Below are positions 34,960 through 47,951 of a DNA stretch of 64,000 nucleotides, piece after piece (the stretch's first letter is position 1; each line of letters opens with the position of its first letter). The DNA comes from Antitrichia curtipendula. Lineage: Eukaryota; Streptophyta; Bryopsida; Hypnales; Leucodontaceae. The translations under genes and the position numbers were made by a program. The stretch is taken from NCBI GenBank assembly GCA_951230915.1, contig OX579640.1, forward strand, positions 25,502,981 through 25,566,980. Direction: 5' to 3'. Below the pieces are notes generated by a model, which was not told where the DNA came from, made no database searches, and worked only from the letters and a program-made list of their open reading frames with translations.

Positions 34960-37900
34960 AGAATTGCAGCGGCAGCGAGAGGAGCTTGAAAAAAAATTTG
35001 GTTGCAAACAGCGGACGCCGGTAACCATGGCGTGCAACAAAGGTGAGTTTAGGTTGGTTCAGACTCTTCTATTGGGTTTTTAGGGTTCCCGTGAATTTAT
35101 TCCCGAATATTTGGAGTTGCAAGACTATGGGTTGGTGAAAATGCGACATGGGAATATTTTCTAGCATTGGATTCCTTGAAACCCGTTTCAAAGCTCTTTC
35201 TTCCGAATAGGAAACCAAAACCACCGCCTTCACCAGTGACTTGAATTGCACATCGGCTGTTTGGTCATCTTCACGCTCTATGCTTTTGTTTTGCAATTTG
35301 CCCACTCTCTGCTTTTGTTCCGTGTCTTCTGATGAAATTTTCTTTTGTTTCTAATAGAGGGGCAAGTAAGAAAGCCGCCTCTTCGGTATGACGCTTATGT
35401 GCAAGTTCGTGGAAGGTTGAGGATCGTTTCCATTATTTGCTTCTACCAATTGTATCATTTTATTTTTGGAGTTTTTATTGGAAGAATTTATGGAGATATT
35501 GAAAGTTGAGCCCTAGCTGAATGAAATCTGATTTCGACATTCATGGTTTAGGCAATAGATATTGTCTTTTGCCAATTGCATTACTTGATCCGGTTTGGAA
35601 ACATGGGGCACAGTATGGAACAAAGATTTCCGTGATAAATTCATTCAAGGGAATCTGATTCATTGAGAGATCATACCTCCTTAGCAGTAGTCACAACGAG
35701 GTTATTGTTTTTTCATTTTAAAATTTTCATCGAGAGTTTAGGTTATTGATCACTTGGTGAATGTTGGATTGAAATCAGGTTTTGGCATTTATATGGTTCT
35801 AGGATTTATCGATTTCAGGGTTTCCATTGCTTCATCCGAGTTCCGTGGATTTTAGAATTCAGGGTCTCGTCTTTTTGTGTGATTGAGGGCGATGGACCGA
35901 TTTCATCTTTGTTTTTAATCCATCGTTTCGTCATGGGGTTTGGGATGCGCAGGACTACATTAATTGGAGGTTTAGGGAAGTGCGTAGACTCGGGGTGCTT
36001 TTTTCCACATGATTATTTCTGGTGCTTCTCATCTTGTGTCATTAGGATGTCTGCAGTTTTAGGATTATCTGTGTCCCCACACGCTGTATTGGAGGAAACA
36101 ACCATGTATGGCGGACTCGCAGTGGAGCCGGATTCCAATCACATCAGTGTGCAACCTAGGGTGACGTTTTCTATCGACGATGGCCGAACGATGCAGTTGT
36201 TGAAGCTAGGAGCAAATCACGATCAGCCGGATCTTCATTAGATGGTGCTTGAGCAACTGCCCGCTATTCAGGAGCCTTTCTCTTTTGTCTTTGTAGTTGG
36301 TCCTTACCGCGGGTAGTATTTTTGCCGCTTGGTTTTTCATTACAATTAGTACATGATCTATGCTCCTCTTCTATGTCCCCTCCTTGTTAAGGGTTCGTGC
36401 AATGACTCTATTCATAGTATGGGGATTGGATATTCATTTTGTTATCTACGGTCCTATAAAATGAATTTGGAGACATATCCATGAGTACTGGCCTATTGGT
36501 TGGATTCATGGTTTGTTAAATTTGGAATATTAATTGCTATATAAATTGTACTCCGTATTCAGCAAAGGCGGAACCCTAAAGTGATGATTGCCACTTCATT
36601 TGAGAATCATCGTATCAAAAATGAATACTGAAAGTAATTTAACAGGCATCCCTTCCATTTTAGCAGCTTGTTATAGACTCTACCTTGGTTTGCTCATGTT
36701 GTGTTCTTTCATACTAATCTTCTTGGTTGGGAACGATACAACAGAAAGTTTTTCCTACTCAACACGCTGCTCAACTCCACTCGAGGATTCACTGTTGCTG
36801 CTGTACCACATCTCGAGATACGGGGAGTATGGATCTGAATGGTGCCCGGGGAGAAGATGACCGGTCAAGATGGTTCACGAATTGGGTTGGAGAATACTTA
36901 AGGCTTTTATAGCGAGGGTGCGACTCAATCATACGATGCCTGCATCTTTGCTATTGCGACTCTCGTGAGCTCTCATCTGATCTATAGTATATTTCAAACC
37001 ATTGGTGAGTAGGCAACTTCTTTTCATAGATTTAGGGCTTAAACCTCGGCCTATCTATCTGTAATCAAATTTTTAGCATTTCTATGGATGTTGGAGTTCA
37101 GTGCACGTTACTTAGCAAAACTTGATTATTCGTCGTGATTGGTGTAATGATATCTAGTTGTTAGGGTTGGGGCATCTCAACAGTTGGTCTCGAATGTCTT
37201 GCTGAGTAGAGTACTTGCAAACTTAAAAAATATTTTCCGAGCTCTAACTCCCATGGATATCAGCATTTAGTGCCCTCAATCGCCAGCTTCATGTCTCACG
37301 TTGTTGCCGTTGTGTCGCACCTACTTTATTGAGTTTTAGGATCTTGCATGCCGCAAGGTATAGACCTTGAAATCAAGCCTCTTCCTCTATCCTTTTGGGT
37401 TCAGTTATGGTATGACGGCCGTTTCAATGGCAACCTAGTCTACCCAATTTGATATTGGTATGCTTCCTAGCTTCCTAGTTTCCTAAGTGCAGCAATTGAG
37501 ACAATGCACAATAGCGTCATGACTACTGCAATATTCGAATCAATTTCTTTGCTTGCAATTTTTTTACATATTTTGTTGCTATTTTGGTTGCAAGAGATGC
37601 ACAATTCATGAGTGCTCTAGCTGATTTAGCTAAACAAGCACAAGTGTTTCATCTTCAAAATTGGCTTTACACTGCGGAGACTTCATCTGGTTCGCAAACC
37701 TCTCTCTTTGGATCTCTTGTAGCCATGATGTATTAGGGTGAGACGATGAACTCGCGTTCTATTCTATATATCAGAAACATCCATCTGGTAGACGAAAAGC
37801 TAATGCTGTCTTTTGTGAAGTAAAATTTTCTATGCAATTTCCATGCACTTCTTTGCGTGTCACTGATGAGCATCGGTTTCATGTACAGATTAGTAGCAAT

Positions 37901-40900
37901 TCTCTTCACCATCAAACATGAATCCCTTTCTCCTCCTGAAGACTCTTGACTTTCCTCCGCTCACTTGGGTGGTCCTAAGGGTTTGATATGGAGATTTCTG
38001 CACATAGTCCTATGGATCATCTTCAGAAATATTTACAGGCTCATGCCCATAGTGGAGACCAAACCATAAATACCCTTTTCACCCAGGGAATTACCTGCCA
38101 AACTATGCAGACACCAACTGATTTGAATAAACTTCAAGAAGAGGAACCGGTTGTTGATTTCATGCTAGTTTGTTGTTCTATTGAATGCAAATGGTAAATG
38201 GGTTTCAGATTGTTCTGCAAATTGCCGATTTAATGAGCCAATGTTGTGTAGACCATGATTCACAACGGTATTCAGAACGGCTGGTAATGTTGCTTGTGCT
38301 ATGAGTCTTCAGGTGGGGGACAATGGCTTAGCGGCGGACACGGAACTCTATTCATACCTACATCCAAATTATCTAGCAAATGCCGACTGTTAGTCTTTGC
38401 AAAGCTGAAAGCCAAAGGTGGTTTCAATGGGAAAACTCTAGTTGGAGTCTTGCCCCTACTTGTGCACTACATTAATGAAGATTTTCCCTTGAATGCTTAG
38501 CGTAAATTGCAATGTGTTTTAATAGAGATTGTGATCAACGGAGCTTTTTCTGGTGGAGCCCAGTATTTCCAAATGGCCATGCAGAACCCCATGTTGCCAT
38601 GTAGAACGAGAGGCAAAGCAGGAGATGCTGCTCTTGCAAAGCTTGAGCAAAATGAATCTTTAAATTTGTTGGTCTCCACTGCTTTTACAGTTTTACTGCC
38701 AAGGACCTTGAAGATATTATGTCTTCTGCAGGTAAATTTCAGACGGTTAATGAGCCATCTGCATGTTGATTCATGTGCATGTTCCAAACATAGCCTCCAA
38801 CGCGCTCATAGTCTCATTCTTCTGTTTTTTACAACAATTGTCGCGAAAACGGAGATTAAGATAGGAAGCGCTGAGTAATGTCATTCCCTGACTTGGCGTC
38901 TTCTTCCTTATGAATTTTGAGATGTACTCTATCACTTGCTTGCTAACCGTGTTTTTTTTCTTATATTTGAATAATTAAGGCAGCAATCTTTCAATATATA
39001 GAGCTGTCCCTTGTTATTTGTTCCGGTCTCATCATATTGCAATCGGACGAGTTCTGCATTCGTTTTAGGTCAAATTGGGTCGATTGCCAATGCATGTCGG
39101 GAATGGAATGCAAGAATTCTATTGCAATTATCAAGATGCCATAGGTTTTCCGAGTTTACTCTTAAGAGCTTTAGGTAGTATTATACAATGAATCCTTGCT
39201 TATTTGTTTAATTAGGAGAAATTTTTTAATGGCACGTATTTTGTCATCATGTTTCAAATTTTGGGGTACTCACGGCTTTGCTATGACATAGGTGTGTCCC
39301 TACATGCGACTCCAAGCCTCTAAGTTCTTCAGTTATTGGGTTTTCTTCCCGGAAGCTCCAAATCTCTCACGTGTTGGATGGAACTCTCCAGTTTGCTATT
39401 GGGATTGTTTGAAGGTTGGAGCTTGACACCGAGGTGCAACCATAGGCTACGTTGGGAAGCATGGCATGGAAGCGCTGAAACGCTATACGTATAGCGGAAT
39501 CAATAATTTATATCTGGCCAATGGGTCTTCCAACCATTCCGGCGGTTTTGTGTCCTTTTCTTTCCAATGTGGATGTCGTAAGTGTCGACAGGAGATCATT
39601 GTTCAGATTTTTAGTAGTTCTGGACATTTGTTGGATTTGGATGTTTGTAGTGGTTTCCGGGCTATGGTTTGGGTTAGAAGGTGGATCTTCAGTTTGCTCT
39701 AGCCACCTTTTATGACTCTTATCATTGTTTTGATGGCTCTAGATTTGACTTCATGTGCAATTCTTCAATGCCAACATGGTACATTTCTGTTTTTTTAATG
39801 TTTTGCTAGGATAATGCAACAATTGGATTTCAATTTGAACAGCAATGGATAAAAGATGCACAAAAGGAATGCTCTAGCCATCTTTTGACATATAGCATGC
39901 TGACTTTGCACTTGTTATTACTATGTGGATATGACAAATTACTTTCATTGGATTTGGATTCATCTGCTCTTCGTATTTCTTGAGCTATGTCTGCCCTTAC
40001 CTCCCTTGACACTCGATGAATTTCCGTGTCATATAGAAAGAGACTTGAAGGATTTGTAGGTATAATTTGAATGAGGTTCGAGGCTTAGGACTTCCTTATG
40101 AGAACCCTGAAGTAAATTGGCGGACCTCAGAAACTTACTTGGATTCTCCCGGTCCTTGGTGGGTGTACTTTGCAAACGGCATCCTGCTTTTCCTTTACCG
40201 GGTCAAATTCTTCAAACAGTGACCTATCTGAGGTCCGTTTAACTAAAGAAATTTATGTAGAAACAAAATCATTCTACATTCTACTTGGTTTAAACAACTC
40301 GGAAGTCCATTTTTGATTTTTAATTGCCGGCCGTTTGTTAGTACACCGGTGTTCCATAATTGTTACATGCTGATATGAATCTTTGGATTTTGATTTGTGT
40401 ACGTTGCTCTTTTTTGCCATGGGTCGTGGTACCGGCAGTGGATTAACAGCAATTAACAACCTTGCACAAGTAATAAATCAAATACTAACAAACCGTGAAT
40501 TTAATCCTACATTGTCTTAATAATGAGTCAATTATCTTGTTGTAATTTTATTGTATTTGATACCAAGTTGAGAGCAAATTCCCGTCTCCTTGAAATGGCT
40601 GCAATTTTGAAGTTGCAACGGTTGTTTGGGCTTGTCTTCAGATGGTTGAATCTCTTGGGTCCAAGAGTGTTGCAGCATTTGTTGATCTAGTGAGCATTTG
40701 GAATTTCTTGGGCAGGCCAGGCTCTGGGTATGACTTGAAGAACCTCTTAATTTGAAAGTCTTATAAAGAAAATGCTTAGGGTGTTACCTTTGCTCATAGC
40801 GTTGACATCCTCTCACAAATTATTGCATTTTTTGGACATATGCAACGGTGTAACGCCTCATGCCCTCGTGTGAATGCCTTTCTTAGTTGACGCTTTTTCT

Positions 40901-42200
40901 GGACTTGCATATACATTTCAGAGCACTAGATGAAGCAGTATGCAACTCCAAGGCTAGTTTTCCTTTTCCGCGTGCAAGCCGTGATGGCTTGTGCTCACCT
41001 TCTATTTGCATCTTCAGGTGTAATATCTGTGCAAGGTTGGAAAATGAATGATCTATGCGGTTGTGAATCCCTATTAGACATACCTATCATTTCATTTATC
41101 TCCATTGTACGTTAATCAGTTATCTTGTAATGTTTGGCCGGGACTTCTGATCAATGCCAGCAATGCTATGCCCGGCTTCCATTTTGATTGGATTGGCTCA
41201 TGGAACTCACTGAACATTCATGGTAGCTATGTCTTCTAAGCGGTTTTAGGATAAGACTTTCAAATTTTGGAGCTCTCTACAATACACTCAGGTTTGAGAC
41301 CTTCTACTATGTACATCTTGTAAGAGTGATCTGCAAATCTTGATCATATTCGTATTCAAGTGACAATTTCATTTCATAATAATTTGATATTAAAGTGATT
41401 TTCTTATATGATGCAAATAAATCTACGTACGTTCAAAGAATTTTGTTACGTGGTCGTATTGGAAGGTTGAAAGCACGAAAGGTTTGTAGGTCCGTTGCTA
41501 GACGGAACAAGCTTAGTTAGTTTCCTTTCTTTTATACTTCTAATCATACCGCCACATGCATTTGTTATCAAGACTTGCTTGTTTTACATAGCAACTCCAC
41601 TCAATGAAACGTTGAGTTCCTTTGAAACTTGATTCCCTTGATTGCGGCATCTTGGCTACTGTCGATTTGTATTTGCTCTTTGTAAAGCTTGCCGGCTATA
41701 TACAAGACCAACAAGTGGCTTCTCTTCTAACCACGGCAACAGCAAAAGGACAGGTTTTGTCAAGGCCTCAAAAGTGTGTTGGACCTCAATGTTTCAGGTC
41801 AGTATAAATTGCTTGCAATTGCTATTTCAGTCGGAGGGAGTCTTTTTTTTTATGAAGCTAGTTTATGGGATGATTTGCTTATGGAAGTCGGCCGTGCAAT
41901 TGATTCTTATACTGTCTGCTTGTGTATAGGTCAACGTTCTTGGTGATGGCAAGTGGATGTGGATGTGGGTGTCTGGCACTCCCTTGTTTGATTGCTTGCA
42001 CCCGGGAGGTCTACATGGATATGTACAAAGTGCAACAGGCCAAAGGCGTACTAGCAAAGGAAATTTCAAGTGAGCATACACCCTTAGTCACTCTCATGAA
42101 TCACGGCAAGAGGATGATGCTTCAATCACGTCCCCGGTATTGAAGCCTATCATCACCGTCATCCCGTGCAAAGTCGTATGGACAGCAAGTAGTAAGTGCT
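34960..42200 (+). other. Gene-poor stretch with possible scraps of a decayed intron-containing gene
   Basis: No complete gene is visible. A few segments look exon-like. 34962-35042 is bounded by TTCTTGCAG and AAAG|GTGAGT and could encode LQRQREELEKKFGCKQ. 36090-36241 has a coherent frame (YGGLAVEPDSNHISVQ). 38540-38730 changes frame in the middle of plausible protein (ALAKLEQNESLNLLV, then KDLEDIMSSAGKF). 41.93-42.14 kb has another frame. They may be unrelated, and I cannot name a product. Confidence 0.2.
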
Positions 42201-42399
42201 TCACTAGTGTGGGCATTTAACAACCAAGAGTTAACAATTTGTTGTTTGACACCGTTCAAGATAATAGAAATTGAGTAGTTTTTGGTTAGGTAGTGTCCGC
42301 GTCAACTTGACCGAGGCCACTCCAAGTTGTTATCCACTAAAGCAATTTTCCGTTCATTTTTTGTTAAATTGGTCATCAATTTTCTACTAGTGTATAGAT

Positions 42400-43560
42400 A
42401 GAATGCACGGGAATGTGCTGCATTCAGTATAAACTGTTATACCCGTTAACAAAGGAAGTACACACACGCAACTATCCTTTGTTAATCTGGATCGACTTCC
42501 TCTAATCTGGAGATTTTAGAGCCTAGCTTCACTGATTTTTTGTCTTCTTTCCAACGGTACCAGTTTCAAAGTCTAATTCATTATAGATCAAAAGTTATGG
42601 CCCCTTTTAGGCCGCAAATTTCAATGCGGGCTCATGGTTTGGAGACTCTTATCTCCATCAATTCTTGCCCGATTTGAGAAATTTCTGAGCCTATCTTGAC
42701 TGATTTTTTCTTCTCTTTCCAACGGTACAAGTCTTAATCCCTAAGCACCTCGGCGCCTCAAATATGGCTCTTCAACAATGAAGGACAAATAACTTTGACT
42801 ATTATAGTCTTTTCAATTATATGGTCAAAGGACGTGTACTTTTCCCTTAAGCTCCGAGCACGCTTCACCCTACCAATTAGTACGGTGAATTCATATAGAT
42901 ATCTTTTAAGTGATCATTACATAGGAAAGAGTTGAGAAGGGTCTCAATTTTAGCAAACACAGCTTGGGCGCTCAGGGATTAAGGTCTGATTCCTTGCCAA
43001 TCAAAAGTTAGAGGGGGTTGAAGGTCGCTCTTTTTGCGGGTCACAAGAACTTCAGCGACTCATATCTTCATCAACCATTGCCTTATTTGAGAAATTTTGT
43101 GTCTATCTTGATCGCTTTTTCCTCTTCTTTCCAATGGTATAAGTCTCGAGGTCTAATTCCTTGCCAATCAAAAATTATAACCCTTTTTAGGCCACGATTT
43201 AGGGTTTAGGGAGCTAGTTTGACAACCCCTATCTTCATGAGTTCTTTCCCAAATTGAGAAATTTTTGAATTTGTTTTGACTGATTTCTCCTCTTCTTTCC
43301 AACGGTACAAATTTCAAAGTCTAATTCGTTACCATTCAAAAGTTATGACTGTTTTTAGGCCATGGTTATCACTACAGATAGCCGGTTGGACAACTTGTAT
43401 CTCAAGCAGTTCTTGCCCGATTCGACAAATTTAGGTGTGCATCTTCACTGATTTCTCTTCCTCTGTCCAGTGGTATAAAGCGTGGCCTTGAATTCCTCGA
43501 TTGTCGAAAATGATTGCGAATTTAGAATTCTAGGGTTTCATGGCTTTAGGCAACTCGAGG
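42400..43560 (+). repeat. ~170-bp degenerate tandem array
   Basis: Units carry TCTTCTTTCCAACGGTAC, GTCTAATTC and CAAAAGTTATGGCC. CTTTCCA anchors lie near 42547, 42715, 43125 and 43295, at steps of about 170 bp or multiples of it. Unrelated sequence of about 200 bp (near 42.74-42.96 kb) interrupts it. The family also occurs at 31.9-32.5 kb. Confidence 0.75.
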
Positions 43561-43909
43561 GTTGAGGACCCCATTCCTTTTGGTTTTAGTGAAAGACACT
43601 GAAACTAGGAATACGGGGGCTCTTCCATTGATGAAAGGAAGCATCATTATCCCATTACACCTTATTTTGGGTTAAAAACCTTTGCTACACAAAGGTATAA
43701 GATGGATTCAAGTAAGGAGGGGGTGTAGGGAGTCAACACGGGTACACCATTCCACCCTTTTTTGTGCCATTACTTTTGATCGGTAAGGAATTAGACTTCA
43801 AGACTTGTACCACTGGCAAAAGGAAGAGAAATCAATCCGGATAGGTTCAAATACCCGGACATGTCCAAGTCCACTTTCCAAATACACCATCACACTCGTC
43901 GATCATGGG

Positions 43910-45280
43910 GAGTAACACCGGTGTAGCTTGACAACCAAGTACACCGGTACACTATCCCATCCCAAGAAGTTACATCGGTGTAGCCCGGCCTCCAAGGACA
44001 CCATTACATTGCCTTGTTCCAAAGAGCCACGCCGGCATAGCCCGGCCTCCGGGTACACCATTACGCTTTTTGATCCCATTGAAATATACTAACTAGTGTA
44101 ACCTAGCCCGTAGATACAACATTACACTTCTTGGTCCTAGGGACTTACACCACTATAGCCTAGCCTTTGAGTACACTGTTACACCGCCCCATTTCCAAAA
44201 GTTACACCGGTGTAGCTTGACCCCCGGGTTCACCATTACACTACCCTAAATCCGGCAAATTACACCGATGTAATCTAGTCCGTGGATACACCATTACGCT
44301 TCTCGGTCCTAGGGAGTTACACCAATACAGCCTCGCCTCCACGTACACCATTACATCGCCTCGTTTCAAAGAGTTACACCTGTGTAGCTGGACCCTCGAG
44401 TACACCATTACACTTCTCAATCCTAGCAAATTACACCGGTGTAACCTAGCCCGTGGATATGCCATCACGTTTCTTGGTCCTAGGGAGTTATGTCGATGTA
44501 TCCTAGCCTCCAGATACACCGTTACACCGTCCCCTCTCAAAGAGTTACACCGGTATAGCTTGACCCCTGGTACACCATTACACTTCTCGATCCCGGCGAA
44601 TTACACCGATGTAATCTAACCCATGGATACACCGTCACGGTTCTTGGTTCTAGGGAGTTACACCAATATAGCCTCGCCTTGAGGTACGCCGTTACATTGC
44701 CCTGTTTCAAAGAGTTACACCCGTGTAGCTTGATCCCCGAGTACACCATTACACTTCTCCATCCCAGCAAATTACACCAGTGTAATCTAGCCCGTGGATA
44801 CAGCGTCACGCTTCTTGGTCCTAGGGAGTTACGCCGATGTACCCTAGCCTCTAGATACACCGTTACATTGCCCCATCTCAAAGAGTTACACTTGTGTAGC
44901 TTGACCCTCGGGTACACCATTACACTTCTCGGTCCAAGAAAGTTATAACATTGTAGCTCGGCCCCTAGGTACACCATTGTAGTACCCCATCCCAAGAAGT
45001 TACGCCAGTGTAGCTCGGCCTTCGAGTACACCATTATGCTTCTTGATCTCCGGGAATTTCACCGGTGTAATTTGGCCTGTAGATACACCACACGCTTTTG
45101 GTCCTAAAGAGTTACACCAGTGTAGCCAGGCCTCCAAGTACACCTTCATGCTACCTTGTTTGAATGAATTACACTGGTGTACTTCAACCCTGGTGTACAC
45201 CATTACACTTATTGGTCCCATCGAATTACACCAAAGTAGCCCGGTCTATAGCTAAGTACACCATCACATTTTTCTAAAGT
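43910..45280. repeat. 57-bp satellite arranged as a 171-bp three-unit higher-order repeat
   Basis: Every unit of about 57 bp has a TTACACC..TGTA core, followed by TACACCATTACAC and a spacer. Units fall into three types told apart by their middle: GCCTCGCCTCC, GCTTGACCCC and TCTAGCCCGTGG. The types recur in fixed order, with first-type anchors at 44316, 44487, 44657 and 44828 (steps of 171, 170 and 171 bp). The core is the palindrome ACACCGGTGT in its best copies (for example 44204-44213). A 165-codon minus-strand frame across it (MVYPRARLHRCNS...) exists because 57 is divisible by three. I do not regard it as a gene. Confidence 0.95.
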
Positions 45281-45304
45281 ATAAGGTTTGTCCGGTAACA
45301 AGCA

Positions 45305-45910
45305 CGGTCCGGCCATCGAGAGATCTCTCGATAGAAATCATAAAAATGAAAGTAATGTAGCGAGAATGTTCATCGGGAGATCTCCCAATAGAAATAGATA
45401 ATTTTCAGCAACAAGCGGGTCATTGGTTCAAGGTCCCTCAACAGAAATGATGATAAAACCAAGAATAATGTTGCAAGAATGTTCATTGGGAGATCTGCCA
45501 ATAGAAATAAAATACATTCGGTAACAACCGTGGCTCAATCATCAAGAGACCTCCCGATGGAAACGACACAAGATAGCATACCGCGGCAAGAATGTTCATT
45601 GGGAGATCTCTAGATAGAAATTATACAATTGAGAGTAATAACATAGTAAAAATGTTCATCGGGAGAGCTCCCGGCAGAAATAAAAATAATTTGGTAACAA
45701 CCACGGCCCGGTCATTAAGAGATCTCCCAATAGAAATGATTCAAAAGCGATGTAATGCGACAAGAATGATCATCCGGAGATCTTCCAATAGAAATGATAC
45801 AAGGCACAATGCGGTGAGAATGTTCATTAGGAGTTCTCTTGATAGAAATCATAAAATTGAGAGTAACTTAGCAAAAATGTTCATTGGGAGAGCTCCTAAC
45901 GGAAATAGAA
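45305..45910. repeat. ~57-bp array with a palindromic core
   Basis: About eleven units, each with a version of CATCGGGAGATCTCCCAATA followed by GAAAT, at near 45314, 45371, 45486, 45541, 45597, 45658, 45714, 45771, 45825 and 45880. The best copies are perfect palindromes (ATCGAGAGATCTCTCGAT at 45315). The same core is the heart of the 62-63-bp array at 33.8-34.6 kb. Confidence 0.9.
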
Positions 45911-45944
45911 GAAGTTCAATAACAACCACCGTAGCGCAGCCTCC

Positions 45945-46575
45945 ACGTACATGGCCCCCCAAACTTCTAAAAACAAAAAAAACATAAAATGAATTGAATC
46001 CAAAAGAGAGGGCAAGCTTGGCCCCCTAAACTTCAAAAACAAAAAAAATATCAAACAAATTGAACCCAAAGGAGCGGGAGCTCGCTACAAACTTATAAAA
46101 AAAATATATAATATGAACGGAATCCAAAAGAGAGGGCAAGTTCGGCCCCCCAAAGCTTCTTAAAACAAAAGAAATATCAAATGAATTGAATCCAAAAGAG
46201 AGGGCAAGCTTGGTCCCCCAAACTTCTAAAAATAAAAGAAATTTAAAATCAATTGAACCCAAAAGAGAAGGCAAGCTTAGCCCCCTAAACTTCCGGACAC
46301 AAAAAAATATAAAATGAATTGAACCCAAAGGAGCGGGAGCTTGCTGGAACTTGTAGAATAAAATATATAAAATGAATTGAACACAAACATCTAAAAACAA
46401 AAAAATATAAGATGAATTGATTGCAAAAAAGAGGGCGAGCTTGGCTCTCCAAACTTCTAAAAGCAAAAAAAATATCAAATGAATTGAACCCAAAAGAGAG
46501 GACAAGATTGGCCCTCTAAACTTCTAAAAACAAAAGAAATATGAAATGAATTGAATCCAAAAGAGACAAAATAAG
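45945..46575. repeat. ~67-bp tandem array
   Basis: Units contain ATGAATTGAACCCAAAAGAG, GGCAAGCTTGGCCCCC and AACTTCTAAAAACAAAA. The GCAAGCTT-type anchors at 46137, 46204 and 46271, and again at 46435 and 46502, are 67 bp apart. The 159-codon minus-strand frame over it is repetitive and not a real gene. Confidence 0.9.
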
Positions 46576-46654
46576 ACAATGAACTCTTCAAGCAACCATC
46601 TAAGGTTGTGTTGCCTTTTTGAAGAAGTTGAACTCTTTCTCACTAGCAGCGCCA

Positions 46655-46790
46655 AGTCATGACTATCACGCTAATGCTCTACGGGGTTTGAACCCGGACC
46701 ATGTAGTCGTAATACTTGGTCCTTCTCCAACCAACCTCTAAACTCATGATTCGGTGACTCTCCACCACTACGCTTCACATTTATCACCCG
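46655..46790 (-). mobile_element. Possible tRNA-like (SINE) head
   Basis: On the minus strand, GCGTAGTGGTGG resembles an A box and GGTCCGGGTTCAAACCCC resembles a B box, about 65 bases apart. That spacing is long, and the arms do not fold into a complete cloverleaf. A degenerate SINE head is possible. I do not call a tRNA gene. Confidence 0.25.
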
Positions 46791-46870
46791 TACTCATCCA
46801 ACAACCTCAATCTTGGTTACTTTTATCTAGTTACTGGTACAAAAGTGTCTATTCTCGAAAGGGAAGAGTA

Positions 46871-47150
46871 TTTTTTTTTTTTTTTTATTGACACAAGTAA
46901 AGTGACCTATACCGCAATAAAAAAGGAAACAAGGACCCAGCCGCAAACGGCCCGGGGAGAGCAAAAAGACACAAACCAGACACGGGCACAATTACAGCTA
47001 AAACGCCAACAGGCAGGGCGTAAACCGCCCCGCCAAGGCGTAAGACACCTATGGCAGTTGGAAGACAAGGGCAGAGTAGTTTTGCATCAATGGCCCTTGA
47101 TCCAGTGGACACGAGCCCATTGTCATTATGAACGGACACTTTATTCATGC
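46871..47150 (-). mobile_element. 3' end of a LINE-like retroelement with poly(A) tail
   Basis: Read on the minus strand, a GC-rich segment (GGCGGGGCGGTTTACGCC..., GTGTCTGGTTTGTG...) ends in a short AT-rich stretch and 16 A residues (T run 46871-46886). This is the usual appearance of a 5'-truncated non-LTR retrotransposon tail. It has no reverse transcriptase, and I found no target-site duplication. The open frame across it is short and of doubtful meaning. Confidence 0.45.
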
Positions 47151-47501
47151 CGGCCTTTTATCCAAAAGACCAGAGTTTTTATCTATCTTTATCTATCTTG
47201 AACTCCTTCAAACAATTTTTGATAAATTGTAGGGATCACAATATTGAATTTGGCATTTAACCCAAGATACTTCATATTTTTGAGAAATCAATTTTGAAAA
47301 TTAGCGGCATGTCAATTTAATTTTAGTAGAGTCCTCCGTCTTTTTTTTAAACATCCAAAAATTGAAGCCAAATTTAAAATCTATTTTAGGACTGAAATAA
47401 AATAACTCGAAAAAAAAACTATTTTTTTTTTAAATAGAAAAAAAAACTATTTTTTTTTTAAATAGAAAAAAAAGGAAGAAAAAGATAAACAACATGTTGT
47501 T

Positions 47502-47951
47502 TTATTTTTTTAATTGACCACTGAAAAAATTCAAGAACACGTGAATTGGAAATTGGGCCTTAGAATCCAACTCGAGGGCTTTACATTGAGTAGGCCCGAA
47601 TGGAACAATTGCGGCCGGATTAAAGGCCGGATTGATGGTAAATCCAACCGGCCTTCCATCTGGCCCGAGGCTCGATACAAACCACCCCTTAGATCCCCAT
47701 CCTGCCCGACCGTGCACGGAGCAGTGCACGTAGCCGCCAGCCGACTTTGTATATTTATGGTTTAGGATGTAAGAACAAATTGCTGACCAATTGGGTCCAC
47801 GTATCCAAACCCATAATGTCAGGGCGTATCTTACTGTGGGAATTGGAAAAGATTGAAGGACAGAGAACAGTTCAGGCGACTCGTGTGCGTGAAGCTTTGG
47901 GGCCTCCATAGCGTCGTAAACATTCTTTGCCGGGCCGCTTGTGGCCGGCAT
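47502..47951 (-). CDS. Hypothetical open frame, 149 residues
   Basis: An uninterrupted frame starts with ATG at 47951 (MPATSGPAKNVYDAMEAPK) and ends at 47502 in an AT-rich tract. It is GC-richer than the DNA on either side, and its first half reads like protein. I recognise no domain. The C-terminal residues come from low-complexity sequence, so the true 3' end may be spliced or absent. It may be a captured fragment or a first exon. Confidence 0.25.
   Translation of the reverse strand: MPATSGPAKNVYDAMEAPKLHAHESPELFSVLQSFPIPTVRYALTLWVWIRGPNWSAICSYILNHKYTKSAGGYVHCSVHGRAGWGSKGWFVSSLGPDGRPVGFTINPAFNPAAIVPFGPTQCKALELDSKAQFPIHVFLNFFSGQLKK

Noticed and set aside
35879..36241. 120-codon plus-strand frame as a gene
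   Set aside because: Only the last ~45 codons look protein-like. Upstream codons are typical of non-coding DNA and no splice structure can be fixed.
44241..45221. Minus-strand frames of 99, 165 and 73 codons with a 19-residue periodic peptide
   Set aside because: The 57-bp unit is divisible by three, so any stop-free unit gives a long frame. Indels change phase between blocks and there is no non-repeat protein sequence.
33770..45910. CRISPR array
   Set aside because: The direct repeats are contiguous minisatellites with repeated spacers, not unique spacers, and the DNA is eukaryotic.
46026..46505. 159-codon minus-strand frame
   Set aside because: It is composed of the ~67-bp array; the peptide repeats LLGSIHxIFF-like segments with no domain.
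46655..46790. tRNA gene on the minus strand
   Set aside because: The GGTTCAAACCCC loop is tRNA-like, but the flanking stems do not pair fully and there is no acceptor stem. Kept only as a possible SINE head.
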